A DNA stretch of 64,000 nucleotides from Vicinamibacterales bacterium (GCA_958296065.1 CATQHX010000003.1:60066-124065); one strand, 5' to 3'. Shown: positions 38,710 to 49,455, numbered from the stretch's first letter. Numbers and translations: made by a program. Notes: generated from the letters alone by a model not told the origin.

Positions 38710-38866
38710 TGGAAATGGCAACTTGAAAAGGGACCCCTGTGGCCACGTGAAAAGGGACCCCCCAGTTTCGTCAGTCTGTTGTCAGTTGCTGACCTCCTTT
38801 CTGGAAGACTTGTTCCTCGGCCGCGCTGAGGTTGCCCCTGATCGGCGGAGCGCAGGTCGGTGTGCG

Positions 38867-39175
38867 GACGGTGGGTTTCGAGCCGGACGTTGGTGTTGGT
38901 CATGCCGGTCCGGGGTACCCTCGCGAGACGGAACGGCCGGGCAGGGCCAGCCGGTGTGGTCGACGACGCCGAAGCGGAAAGGTCGTTCCGTCGAGCGACC
39001 TCTTGAGTGCCGCGGAAGGCTCGTCTGGCGCACGCGGCGAGTGTGGGGTTGGTCTGCATCGGTTGTTGCGCCAGGCGTGCCTGGAGGCGGTGCTCTCGCG
39101 CGCGCGGACCACGTCCGGATGGACGTTGACGCTCGGCCGCGCGCGAATCCTCCGCTCGGCCCCGCGAGGCCGGGG
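38867..39175. repeat. IS passenger repeat, copy A
   Basis: About 300 bp strongly similar to 54056-54420 and 57603-57940: shared landmarks GGGTACCCTCGCGAGACGGA, TTCCGTCGAGCGAC, AAGGCTCGTCTGGCGCACGC and GGCCGCGCGCGAATCCTCCG. No ORF is conserved in a convincing way. A stem AGGCTCGTCTGGCGCA against TGCGCCAGGCGTGCCT is conserved with a wobble pair and one mismatch. Located between istB and the left IS end. Confidence 0.75.
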
Positions 39176-39443
39176 CAGAGTGGCGCGTGGTCTGCGGACG
39201 GACGGGCCGACGGCACACGGTCCCGCAACAGCGGTTTGCCTCGCGAAGCCGAAGGCGAGTCGTGTACCTGTCAGCCACCATTTCCCCCGATTGTTTCCAA
39301 CTCAACCATGCACCGTTACGTAACGCACGGCACCGGCGAGCACACGGTCACGCTGGGCGGCCCGACAATCCGAGTTGCCGAGCTCAGGTGCTCGGCGCGA
39401 TCCGGCAACCCACAGCCGATTCTCCGAGCAGGGTCCCGGACCA

Positions 39444-40232
39444 TCAACGTGTTTCCCCCTCCTCGTGGGCCGTCGGGGCCTGGTTCCGTTTCGCCGCTGC
39501 CAGCCTGTAGCTGCTGCCCGAAGTCTGAAGCACCGTCGCGTGGTGGACGATCCGGTCGATGACCGCAGCGGCGGCCGTCGGGTCGAGGAAGACCTCGGAC
39601 CAGCGTGCGAACGGCAGATTCGTCGTCACCACGAGACTGCGGCGCTCGTAGCGCTGGCTGATGAAGCCGAACAGCAGGTCGGCGCCGACCTTGTCGAGCG
39701 GAACGTATCCCAGCTCATCGAGGATCACGACGTCGAAGCGGGCGAGCTGGGCGAGCTTGCGGGCGAGCCGGCCCTGCTGCTGCGCTTCGACGAGCAGCGT
39801 GACCAACTCGGCTGCGGTCACGAACCGCACCCGGTAGTCGAGCTGGCAGCAGGCCATCCCCAGGGCGATGGACAAGTGCGTCTTGCCGGTGCCGACGCCG
39901 CCGACGTACACGACGTTGGCGGCGTCGGCGACGAAGCGGCAGTCGAAGACCTGCAGGATTGCGTCGCGGTCCAACTCCGGCTGCGCCTCGAAGGAGAAGG
40001 CGTCGAGGGTTTTCAGCATCGGGAAGCGAGCGTCGTGAATGCGGCGTTGGATGCGGCGTTCCCGACGTCCGGTCACCTCCAGGTGTACCAGCTCCGCCAG
40101 GTAATCGGCCGGCGCCTGGCGCTGGCGGGCGGCCTGCTCGGCCAACGGTCGCCACTGCGCGGCGACCGTCGACAGATTCAGCGTTTTCAGGTCCGTCTCC
40201 AGATGCGGGGGCTGGACAATGGCAGTCGCCAT
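39444..40232 (-). CDS. istB: IstB transposition helper ATPase
   Basis: 262 residues from ATG 40232 (GGGAGGGG upstream; overlaps the istA stop by 1 nt). DnaC-like AAA+ protein: Walker A VGGVGTGKTHLSIALG, Walker B FDVVILDELGYVPLDKVGAD, sensor region VVTTNLPFARWSEVF. Loads onto target DNA and directs IstA. Complete. Confidence 0.95.
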   Translation of the reverse strand: MATAIVQPPHLETDLKTLNLSTVAAQWRPLAEQAARQRQAPADYLAELVHLEVTGRRERRIQRRIHDARFPMLKTLDAFSFEAQPELDRDAILQVFDCRFVADAANVVYVGGVGTGKTHLSIALGMACCQLDYRVRFVTAAELVTLLVEAQQQGRLARKLAQLARFDVVILDELGYVPLDKVGADLLFGFISQRYERRSLVVTTNLPFARWSEVFLDPTAAAAVIDRIVHHATVLQTSGSSYRLAAAKRNQAPTAHEEGETR

Positions 40233-41708
40233 CAGCAATCCCCTCCCACCAGCGCGTCATAGGCCGCCAGCGTCGGGGCGGGCACCGCAATGCGCGCCAA
40301 CTCCGGGTGCACCCCTGTGACCGGCGGGCACACCGGCGGCGGGCCGGTCTGCTGCTGCCGGAGGATGAGCCGCACCGTCTCCAGGCGCGGCGAATGCTGT
40401 TCGAGCGCGGCGGCCACCGCGCGCTCGACGGCCGCGGCCGGGTGCGTCTCCATCAGCCGCAGCATCCGGACCCATTCCTGGTCCGGCTTGCGCGTGTGCC
40501 TGGTCAGCTCGGCCCGCACCTGCTCCCACACCGGCGCCAGCCGCCAGTCGGCAAGCGCCGTCGCCTCGGCCACCGCCCGGTGCTTGCGTTCCAGCAACGG
40601 CAGCACGTGGAACGCATCGAGGACCTTCGCGCCCCGGCAGAACACCCGGCGATGCTGCGCCACGACCTCGGCGCCGACGGCGATCGCCACCCGGTCGTGG
40701 TACAGCTTCACCCACACCGGCCGGTAGGCGTGGCGGATCGGCACCGAGTAGGTGATGTGGTCCACGCGGACGTGTCCGAACTTGTCGGCCACCCCGCGCG
40801 ACGACGCGGCAGGTGGCGGGAAGATGCTCGGGCAACGCCCGCAGATGCTGCCGCTCCAACGCCAGGGCTTGCTGCGCCGAGCGCCCGTCGTCGAGGTGGC
40901 GCAACGGCAGGTCGGCCTCCAGTTCGGTGAGGATCGTCGCGTTGAGCGCCGCCCAGCTGTCGACCGCCAGCCGCGGCCGGAACACCAGATTCCGTGCGTA
41001 TTTGACGCCTCCCTCCACAGAACCTTTCTCCCAGCCCTTGGCCGGCGCGCAGAAGTCGGCCCCGAACGGATACCCGCCCCGGAACGCCTCGAACGCTTCG
41101 GTCAGCACGCGGTCCCGGCCGGCCAGGATCTCCTTGACCGCAAGCGACGTGTTATCGAGGACGACACGAGCCGTTGCGCCCCCGAAATAGAGGAAGGCGG
41201 ACTCGATGCCGTCGAGCAGCGACTCGAGCCGCTCGATCGGGTACGCCTTGGCGAAGTACGCGTTCGAGTACGGCAGCGTCGCCACCAGGTACTTGACCTT
41301 GCACGGCGCCCCGGCGATGTCGACCCACGACTCGCCGAAGTCGACCTCCAGCGTCGTACCGGGAAGCGTGCTGCGGTGCACGAAGGCCTCCTTCGTCGGC
41401 TTCATGTCCCCCTTCAGCGCCGTAACGTAACGGCGTACAGTGCGCTGGGAGACCGGACCGGCCAACGGCAGCAGCAACCGCCGAACCCGCTTCGCGGTCA
41501 ACCGCGGGTCGTCGCCCAGCCACTCCTCGATCTGCTTCCGCCAGGGGTCCAGACTCCTGACCCGCTGGGGCGACACGCGCACCGGCGGTGTCGACCGGGC
41601 TATGGCCCGCCGGACCGTCTTGACGTCCAACTTCAACCGCCGGGCGATTTCCTTCTTCGGCACACCCTGCACCAGATGCAGGTGGCGGATTTCGGCCCAC
41701 TGAGACAT
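40232..41708 (-). pseudogene. istA: IstA transposase, single frameshift
   Basis: Starts MSQWAEIRHLHLVQGVPKKE with an HTH (IARRLKLDVKTVRRAIA), then the DDE core VDFGESWVDIAGAPCKVKYL, LDNTSLAVKEILAG and GWEKGSVEGGVKYARN. Near 40800 the frame shifts by one base and continues KFGHVRVDHITYSVPIRHAY to the normal C-terminus. Otherwise full length (about 490 aa). Probably inactive, unless the shift is an assembly error. Confidence 0.9.
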
Positions 41709-41865
41709 CCTGATCACCTCCGCGTCCTCCCTGACTCTGTCGACGAGACGACCCTGTCTCGTCGCGTCGGATCATCGCCAGGGAATCCGCTGTTTCCGCG
41801 TGCTCAGGGGGTCCCTTTTCAAGTGGCCACGGGGTCCCTTTTCATCTTGCCGCTACCAGCCTCGG

Positions 41866-44800
41866 CGAGGTCCAGGCGTGTCGCCGGGGTGCGTGCCCCG
41901 GCCTTCGTTGAGCGGGGGGCAGTGCAGTGAGCCTCCTGGAGTTCGACGCGGTGTCGCCGGGGTGCGTGCCCCGGCCTTCGTTGAGCGCAGTGAAGGGGCG
42001 AACCTGCCGCTCCTTCCTCCGCGTGTCGCCGGGGTGCGTGCCCCGGCCTTCGTTGAGCGCTTCCGCCGCCGCGCGAGGCACGTAGCCCGACAGCGAGTGT
42101 CGCCGGGGTGCGTGCCCCGGCCTTCGTTGAGCGCGGGGACGCTGCGTGCCGGGAACAAGGTGACTGGTTACGTGTCGCCGGGGTGCGTGCCCCGGCCTTC
42201 GTTGAGCGTGGACAAGCCAGGGGCGCGCGTCAAGGGCGGTGTTGACGTGTCGCCGGGGTGCGTGCCCCGGCCTTCGTTGAGCGGAGCGTGAGCTTCGAGC
42301 GCGCAGACTGACGCTCGAGTGTCGCCGGGGTGCGTGCCCCGGCCTTCGTTGAGCGTAGGCATACTCGCAGCCGTTGCCATCGGTGGCATCAGTGTCGCCG
42401 GGGTGCGTGCCCCGGCCTTCGTTGAGCGAGCTCCAACGCGGCCTCCCCGACGAACAGTTCGGGTGTCGCCGGGGTGCGTGCCCCGGCCTTCGTTGAGCGA
42501 TGCGCGACAACGTCGCCACGGCTCGGCATATCCCGGTGTCGCCGGGGTGCGTGCCCCGGCCTTCGTTGAGCGAAGGACTATTGGTCTGTTGACTTCTCGT
42601 CTACGCAGGTGTCGCCGGGGTGCGTGCCCCGGCCTTCGTTGAGCGGAGATCGGCCTCTGCCCCCGCGCGGACGGCGAGGAGGTGTCGCCGGGGTGCGTGC
42701 CCCGGCCTTCGTTGAGCGGACCCATACACGCGGTCGGTGATGCACCTTCTCGCGGGTGTCGCCGGGGTGCGTGCCCCGGCCTTCGTTGAGCGGGTCCTCG
42801 GGTGTCCACGCCACGCAATCCGCCCACGTGTCGCCGGGGTGCGTGCCCCGGCCTTCGTTGAGCGAGGCGGGCGCCACAGGGCGCACAGCGGCGCCGGGCC
42901 GTGTCGCCGGGGTGCGTGCCCCGGCCTTCGTTGAGCGACTCGGCCCGGAGGAGCGACTTTGACCGGCTCGTGAGTGTCGCCGGGGTGCGTGCCCCGGCCT
43001 TCGTTGAGCGATCGAAGGCCAGGCCGACGGTTCGCTTTCCGTTACGGTGTCGCCGGGGTGCGTGCCCCGGCCTTCGTTGAGCGAGTACCCGGCGTGGTCG
43101 GCTCACCCGACGCCGGCGCGTGTCGCCGGGGTGCGTGCCCCGGCCTTCGTTGAGCGCAGACCGTGCCGCGGTCCCCGACCCGGACCCGAAACGTGTCGCC
43201 GGGGTGCGTGCCCCGGCCTTCGTTGAGCGGGGCATGAGGGTGCGAATTCTGGACGGGGCCGGGCGCAGTGTCGCCGGGGTGCGTGCCCCGGCCTTCGTTG
43301 AGCGCGGCGCCGAGCCGAGCGGATGGCCCGACGCGCTACGTGTCGCCGGGGTGCGTGCCCCGGCCTTCGTTGAGCGCAGGTGACCGACGCTCGTAACATG
43401 GCGCGGATCCATGTGTCGCCGGGGTGCGTGCCCCGGCCTTCGTTGAGCGCCATAGAGCGATGACGACGACAGAGCACGCGGCGCGTGTCGCCGGGGTGCG
43501 TGCCCCGGCCTTCGTTGAGCGTGCGCTCCGTGCGACCGCATCCTGTCGGCCGAGGCGGGTGTCGCCGGGGTGCGTGCCCCGGCCTTCGTTGAGCGGAGCT
43601 GCTGGACGTCTCCCCCAGCACGGTGATGACGGGTGTCGCCGGGGTGCGTGCCCCGGCCTTCGTTGAGCGGCCATGGGGCGCAGGGTGGTCGGGACCGATG
43701 AAGAGTGTCGCCGGGGTGCGTGCCCCGGCCTTCGTTGAGCGAAGGAGGCTCCCGCCGCGGGCGGCACGTACAGCATCGTGTCGCCGGGGTGCGTGCCCCG
43801 GCCTTCGTTGAGCGGGGATCACTCACAGGGGCGGCTGCCTGAGTGATCGGGTGCGTGTCGCCGGGGTGCGTGCCCCGGCCTTCGTTGAGCGAAGAACAAA
43901 CCGCTGCCGCCCGACAGACGCCGCGTGGTGTCGCCGGCCTTCGTTGAGCGCGGCAGGCGGCGGGTGCTGTCGAGAAGTGGGTGCACGTGTCGCCGGGGTG
44001 CGTGCCCCGGCCTTCGTTGAGCGGGCGACTGGATCGACAAGCACCCGCTGGCGGACGGGGTGTCGCCGGGGTGCGTGCCCCGGCCTTCGTTGAGCGAAGG
44101 CGATGGGCGTCGAATCCGGGTACGCGCTCGTGTGTCGCCGGGGTGCGTGCCCCGGCCTTCGTTGAGCGCTCGCCCTGAATCCCCTGCGCCACTGCCCGCG
44201 TGCGTGTCGCCGGGGTGCGTGCCCCGGCCTTCGTTGAGCGGCGAGCCTCCGCGCCGTGCAGCGCTGCCAGCAGCGCCGGTGTCGCCGGGGTGCGTGCCCC
44301 GGCCTTCGTTGAGCGTCGACGGTCCGCCGCGTCTCCCCGTCGGTGATCGCGGCGAGTGTCGCCGGGGTGCGTGCCCCGGCCTTCGTTGAGCGGCGTCATG
44401 TTCTGACCAGCCTTGTCGGCCTGATTGAAGTGTCGCCGGGGTGCGTGCCCCGGCCTTCGTTGAGCGGGTGGAGGCAGATAGGGCCGACCATAGAGCGGGA
44501 GTCGTGTCGCCGGGGTGCGTGCCCCGGCCTTCGTTGAGCGCGGGGTCCGATGCCGTCGACGTCGCGCGAGGCGGCTGTGTCGCCGGGGTGCGTGCCCCGG
44601 CCTTCGTTGAGCGTAGCGCGCGATTCCCGGCTCAGGGAACCGTGCCTTGGGTGTCGCCGAGGTGCGTGCCCCGGCCTTCGTTGAGCGCGGCGCGGCCGGC
44701 CGGCGAACGAAGTCATGCGCCGGGTGTCGCCGGGGTGCGTGCCCCGGCCTTCGTTGAGCGGGGGACAAGGCTCCCACGTGGGTCCGCGCGGATGGGTGTC

Positions 44801-45424
44801 GCCGGGGTGCGTGCCCCGGCCTTCGTTGAGCGGCGCTCGAGGCGCTTGGTACCGCGCGGCACCGTCCACGTGTCGCCGGGGTGCGTGCCCCGGCCTTCGT
44901 TGAGCGCTGGCGGGTCACGGCGAGGTCCGCCGGGCGGAACAGCCCGTGTCGCCGGGGTGCGTGCCCCGGCCTTCGTTGAGCGTGGGTGTTGGGCGTCATC
45001 ATGGGCGCCGCTCTGGCCGGGTGTCGCCGGGGTGCGTGCCCCGGCCTTCGTTGAGCGGGCGGCGGGCGGGCAATACATTGCGCTCGTTCCGGGCGTGTCG
45101 CCGGGGTGCGTGCCCCGGCCTTCGTTGAGCGACGCGCAGCCGGTCACACAGCTCGCACTCGACCGCGTGTCGCCGGGGTGCGTGCCCCGGCCTTCGTTGA
45201 GCGCAGGACGGCGTGGACCGCGTGCAGGACTCGCCCACGGAGTGTCGCCTGGGTGCGTGCCCCGGCCTTCGTTGAGCGCCGTCGTCGCGTCCGCGAACAG
45301 CATGCGCCGCTCCGGTGTCGCCTGGGTGCGTGCCCCGGCCTTCGTTGAGCGGATTACGCCACCACCACCAGCGAAGGAACCCACCCAGTGTCGCCGGGGT
45401 GCGTGCCCCGGCCTTCGTTGAGCG
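41866..45424 (+). CRISPR. CRISPR array, distal segment (about 49 repeats)
   Basis: Continues with the same repeat from 41878; the first 12 bases (41866-41877) complete the spacer split by the IS. All copies have G at position 37. Exceptions: at 43928-43949 the repeat lacks 14 nt covering the hairpin; 44651 has CCGAGG for CCGGGG; 45242 and 45315 have CCTGGG. The last regular repeat starts at 45388. Confidence 0.97.
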
Positions 45425-45822
45425 CTCATCGCTCATGCAGTGCACGTTACGATCTTGCGCCTGTCGCCTGGGTGCGTGCCCCCGGCGGCAGGGCCGAAAG
45501 CCCCGCGAAGCGGGGGCGGAGCGAAGCGAAGCGCCTTGACGCCGGTGAGCACACGCGCACGCTGTTCGTTTGACGAGGCCGCCGGCACCACAACAGCTTG
45601 CGGTTGGCGGAACTCCAATATTTGGCGGATCCTCGAGCTCGCCAACAAGGTGCGTGCCCCGGCCTTCATTGAGCGTAGACGGGAAGTACCCTGTCCGTGT
45701 GCTGCGAGCCGTGTCGCCGGGGTGCGTGCCCCGGCCTTCGTTGAGCGGTGTTGATGGATGATGCTCTGCATTCACTCGCGGCCTCATGTCGCCGGGGAAC
45801 GTTCCCCGGCCTTCGTCGCGCA
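45425..45822 (+). repeat. Decayed distal end of the CRISPR array
   Basis: Contains a broken repeat starting CTGTCGCCTGGGTGCG (45461), a 3' part with CTTCATTGAGC (45649-45674), a full repeat at 45711 and a divergent one at 45787 whose stem-loop reads CCGGGGAACGTTCCCCGG. The word GGTGCGTGCCCC stands at 45471-45482 and 45649-45660, bracketing about 166 bp of foreign sequence with a CCCCGC/GCGGGG hairpin, as if an insertion split one repeat. Confidence 0.8.
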
Positions 45823-46099
45823 TCGACCGATACCACCGTCCTCGATGCGCGGCGGGGCACATGGGAGACTGACTACCTTGGCGACACACCAAGCGACCAA
45901 GGTTGCCCCAATCACAAGCGCTGTGCGCAGGTGTGGCGCGCCGGTGGCCGGGTCGTGGCAGCGCTGGCAGCGCTCGGTGCGCAAAACGCGCGCCCTCTCC
46001 TGCGCCTTGCCGATGTAGAGCACACCCTCGCCCCCGGGCCACTTGCGCAGGTACTCCTGCGTACGGTCATCTTTGCGCTCGCCCCGACGGAACGACACG

Positions 46100-47490
46100 A
46101 GGTCGATGCCGTTGCGTTCATGCGTTCCGGCGAGGTGCTCGAAGCGGTGTCGGGCTTCATCGCCAGCCAGCACAGCGGCGAAGGCAAGGCCAACCAGTAC
46201 TACCTGCGCGGCTTCAACCTGGACCACGGCTCGGACTTCGCGACCACCCTTGCCGGCGTGCCCATGAACGAGTCTTCCGGCGCGCACGCGCACGGCTACA
46301 GCGACGTGAACCTGCTCATCCCGGAGCTGGTGAGCGGCGTGCAGTACACCAAGGGGCCGTACTTCGCCGAGCACGGCGACTTCTCAGCGGCCGGGTCGGC
46401 CAACATCAGCTACGTCAACGTGCTCGACCGCCCGCTGTTGAGCTTGAGCAGCGGTGGCCAGCGATGGGGCGCGTCTTCTTCGGGGCCGTCTCTCCGCAGG
46501 TGGGCGCCGGCAACGTGCTGATGGCCCTGGAAGCGAGCACGAACGACGGGCCGTGGAAGCGGCCCGACAACATGCGCAAGGTGAACACCGTCGTGCGCTA
46601 CAGCCAGGACGACCTGACGAACGGGTTCTCCATCACCGGCATGGGATACAAGGCCGACTGGAACGCGACCGACCAGATCCCGCTGCGCGCGGTCGAGGCG
46701 GGGAGCCTGTCGCGGTTCGGCGCCATCGACGACACCGACGCCGGCCGGACCTCCCGCTACAGCTTGGCGTTCGACGGGCTGGATCGAGCGGGGCGGCATC
46801 GACCCCCGTGACCGCCTACGCCCTGCAGGGCGGGCTGAACCTGTTCCAGAACGTCAACTACTTCCTAGAGAATCCGATCGACGGCGACCAGATCGAGCAG
46901 GAGGGCCGCCGGTGGGTCTCCGGGGAGCGGCTGCTGCACCGGCGACTCGGAAACGCATTCGAATCAGTCGACGGAGTACGCCGCCGGCGCGTCGTTCCGG
47001 CACGACGCGGTGGGCACGGTCGGCCTGCACCGGACGGTGGGCCGGCGGCGCACCGGCGCCATCCCCAACGACGCCGTGCGGCAAAGCACGGTCGGGCTGT
47101 TCGGGCAGAGGAGATCGAGTGGACCCGGTTCTTGCGCACCACCTTCGGCGTCCGCGGCGACTTCTGCCGCTATCTCGGTCGACGCGCTGCGCGCCCTCAA
47201 CACCGGCTCGGGCACGTCGGGACTGATCAGTCCCAAGCTGACCGCGGTGCTGGGTCCGTGGCGGGGGACCGAGCTCTACCTGAACTACCGGCCACGGGTT
47301 CCACAGCAACGACCCGCGGGCCGCAACGACAATGGTCGAGCCGGTCAGCGGCGAGCGCGTGGACAGCGAGGACCCGCTCGTGCCCGCCCGCGGAGCCGAG
47401 ATCGGCCTGCGAACCGTCGCGCTGCCGGGTCTGCAGTCGACCGTCGCGCTGTGGTACCTGACCTTCGACTCCGAGCGGGAACCTGACGGT
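46100..47490 (+). pseudogene. TonB-dependent receptor, truncated and frameshifted
   Basis: Plug-domain sequence SGEVLEAVSGFIASQHSGEG, ANQYYLRGFNLDHGSDFATT and LIPELVSGVQYTKGPYFAEH GDFSAAG, then after shifts NVLMALEASTNDGPWKRPDN, ADWNATDQIPLRAVEAG, EIEWTRFLRTTFGVRGDF and LTAVLGPWRGTELYLNY. At least four frame changes. The signal peptide, TonB box and C-terminal strand are missing. Ancestral role: energy-dependent import of a siderophore or other ligand across the outer membrane, which shows a Gram-negative donor or host. Confidence 0.85.
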
Positions 47491-47499
47491 TAGCTGGCA

Positions 47500-47830
47500 G
47501 GTTTCTGCGCGGTGCCTCACTCAACCGGGTCACCGGCGACCCGAACCCAAAGCACGTCAGCACGTCGTACGTGGAGCGTCAGAACCTGAACTTCAGGATG
47601 GGCAACGGGCGGTTCACCCGGTTGACCAACGCGTTCAGCAAGAAGCTGGCGAACCACGCGTACCAGGTGGCCCTGTACACGGTGTTCTACAACTTCTGCC
47701 GGATCCACAAGACGCTACGGATGACGCCGGCGATGGCGGCTGGCGTCACGGACACGCTACGGGACGTCCGGTGGATCGTGGGGCTGGTCGAGACGCGGAC
47801 GCCACCCGCAGGACCACGGGGGCCGTACCG
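47500..47830 (+). pseudogene. IS1-family transposase, C-terminal fragment
   Basis: GDPNPKHVSTSYVERQNLNF, RFTRLTNAFSKKLANHAYQV and FYNFCRIHKTLRMTPAMAAG VTD match the last part of the DDE transposases annotated as IS1 family (S-Y-V-E-R-Q-N-L and H-x-T-L-R boxes). The N-terminus is missing; it abuts the TonB receptor remnant. The ORF runs on to 48140 in non-homologous sequence. Confidence 0.8.
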
Positions 47831-47936
47831 GCCGCGTCAGGGGGCAACGGTGCGATGCCGGCGCCTAGCCGTTCCAGATGCAGGAGCCATCGCTCAGCGC
47901 GCGCTTTCCTTTATCGCACGAGGCCTCCATGGGCGA

Positions 47937-48191
47937 TCAGCCGCGAGACGTGGCTGTGAATATGCCAGCCAGCGCGCCGACGGCTGCCGAACCGATTGCC
48001 GTGATGCCATTGGGGACCGCGTTGCCGCAAAGCACAGCCACCAGCGAGCAAACGATGGAGAGCGAGATTGCGATTCCGAGGGAGTATGCGATTATCCGGT
48101 AGAATCGCGCATCACCCCTGTAGGCGTCGACGAACTCTAGCCCTGCGGCCTCAGTCGCATCGCCGAGGCTCTGCTCGTCGTCGGCGGCCAT
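47937..48191 (-). CDS. Small two-helix membrane protein, 84 aa
   Basis: MAADDEQSLGDATEAAGLEF VDAYRGDARFYR leads into IIAYSLGIAISLSIVCSLVA and ITAIGSAAVGALAGIFTA, two likely transmembrane helices with an acidic N-terminal tail. Starts 3 nt after the stop of the next gene upstream (48195-48419), so the two form one operon. Family unknown. Confidence 0.6.
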   Translation of the reverse strand: MAADDEQSLGDATEAAGLEFVDAYRGDARFYRIIAYSLGIAISLSIVCSLVAVLCGNAVPNGITAIGSAAVGALAGIFTATSRG

Positions 48192-48194
48192 CGA

Positions 48195-48419
48195 TCACGT
48201 TCCGGCAGGAATGCGGATCTCCTGCCGCGTCCCGTCGTTGTTGTGGAGAACTAGTCGGCCATGCCGCCGCTTCACGCGCTCCGCAAGCGCTCGCGTGACA
48301 GCCAGCGCCGTACCAACGGCAGACGCCTCGTTGGGGAGGCTGTACACCTCCTTGATGAAGCGCATGTCGTCAAGCTGGCGCTCCGTTACGCCCATCTTGA
48401 CCTGCTTGAAGTCACTCAT
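48195..48419 (-). CDS. Small soluble protein, 74 aa
   Basis: MSDFKQVKMGVTERQLDDMR FIKEVYSLPNEASAVGTALA VTRALAERVKRRHGRLVLH, ending QEIRIPAGT. The VTERQLDDMRFIKEVYSLPN EASAVGTAL pattern resembles small ribbon-helix-helix-like or regulator proteins. Upstream gene of a two-gene unit with the membrane protein. Confidence 0.55.
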   Translation of the reverse strand: MSDFKQVKMGVTERQLDDMRFIKEVYSLPNEASAVGTALAVTRALAERVKRRHGRLVLHNNDGTRQEIRIPAGT

Positions 48420-48489
48420 CGCCCTAGTGCTGCGGCATCAATAAACATTAGGACTGTCGGGGAACTCGTCTCGAACCGAGAGAGTTCTC

Positions 48490-48936
48490 ATGCCGCAGAA
48501 AAAGTACATTGTTCGACTCACCGCTCAGGAACGCGAGGTCTGTCAACAGACGGTCGGCAAGCTCAAGGGGAGCGGCGAGAAGGTGCGCCGCGCGCAGATT
48601 CTACTGAAGGCCGATGCGGACGGACCGGCGTGGACCGACGAGCGGATCGCCGACGCCTTTTCGTGCCGCACCAAGACGGTCGAGAACATTCGCCAACGCT
48701 GCGTGCTGGAAGGCTTCGAGCGGGCGCTGGAACGCAAACGGCGGGCGTCGCCGCCGGTCCCCAAACTGCTCGACGGCGAACAGGAGGCGCAGGTCATCGC
48801 GCTGCGTCTGGGACCGCCCCCGAAGGGTTTCGCGAACTGGTCGTTGCGGCTGTTGGCGCGGCGGGTCGTCGAATTGGCGATCGTCGGGTCGATCAGCCGC
48901 GAAACCATCCGGCGTACGCTTAAAAAAACGAAATGA
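48490..48936 (+). CDS. IS630-family transposase OrfA
   Basis: 148 residues: MPQKKYIVRLTAQEREVCQQ, IADAFSCRTKTVENIRQRCV LEGFERALERKRR and ISRETIRRTLKKTK. Paired HTH DNA-binding part of an IS630 transposase. Ends at a run of seven A (48922-48928) just before its stop, where the DDE part begins in the -1 frame, so the full enzyme is probably made by programmed -1 frameshifting. Confidence 0.9.
   Translation: MPQKKYIVRLTAQEREVCQQTVGKLKGSGEKVRRAQILLKADADGPAWTDERIADAFSCRTKTVENIRQRCVLEGFERALERKRRASPPVPKLLDGEQEAQVIALRLGPPPKGFANWSLRLLARRVVELAIVGSISRETIRRTLKKTK
48922..48936 (+). promoter_or_regulatory. Probable -1 frameshift site (A7)
   Basis: TTAAAAAAACGAAATGA: a slippery A-run precedes the OrfA stop by a few codons, and OrfB overlaps it by 4 nt (ATGA) in the -1 frame. 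Standard arrangement in many IS630 elements. Confidence 0.65.
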
Positions 48937-49455
48937 CGCAGCGGAAGATCGAGTACTGGGTGATCCCGCCGCAAGCCGATGCCGAGTTCGTGGCGAACAT
49001 GGAACAGGTCATCGACGTGTATCAGAAACCCTACGCTGCGGGTCGTCCCGTCGTGTGCATGGATGAGCAGCCGGTGCAGTTGGTCAAGGAAACCCGTCCG
49101 CCGATGGCAGCCACGAAGAAGCATCCCCAGCGTGTCGACTACGAGTACGAACGGGCCGGCACGGCCTCGGTCTTCCTGTTCTGCGAGCCGCTGGCCGGTT
49201 GGCGGCAGGCGACGGCCCGGGCCCGGCGTACGAAGGCGGACTGGGCAATAGAGGTCGCCGGCCTGTTGGAAGGACGCTACGCCGAATGCGAGAAGGTCAC
49301 CTTGGTGTGCGACAACCTCAACACGCACACCAAGGGTGCCTTCTACGAGGTGTTCGAGCCGACCCGGGCACGGGAACTGGTCCGTCGCATCGAGTTCTGC
49401 TACACGCCGAAACACGGGAGCTGGCTGAACATCGCGGAGAACGAACTCAGTCAGC
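48933..49455 (+). pseudogene. IS630-family transposase OrfB (DDE part), 3' truncated
   Basis: MTQRKIEYWVIPPQADAEFV, VVCMDEQPVQLVKETRPPMA (first D), VTLVCDNLNTHTKGAFYEVF (second D) and TPKHGSWLNIAENELS (E). After ENELS the sequence changes to unrelated ISKra4 sequence, so the last roughly 60 residues and the right inverted repeat are lost. Confidence 0.88.

Larger units (their letters stand above)
38710..41858. mobile_element. IS21-family element inserted in a CRISPR spacer
   Basis: 3149 bp. Ends: TGGAAATGGCAACTTGAAAA on the left and the inverse complement TGGTAGCGGCAAGATGAAAA on the right, each followed by a second GTGAAAAGGGACCCC-type subterminal repeat, as in IS21 elements. The 7-mer GCCTCGG flanks both ends (38703-38709, 41859-41865). 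Removing the element and one copy rejoins a 35-nt spacer. It carries istA and istB on the minus strand plus about 680 bp of non-coding sequence at the left, which contains one copy of a three-copy repeat. Confidence 0.92.

Noticed and set aside
36776..45002. Very long ORFs across the CRISPR array with the repeated peptide STKAGARTPAT
   Set aside because: They are translations of the repeat, whose sequence happens to lack stops in several frames; spacers vary randomly.
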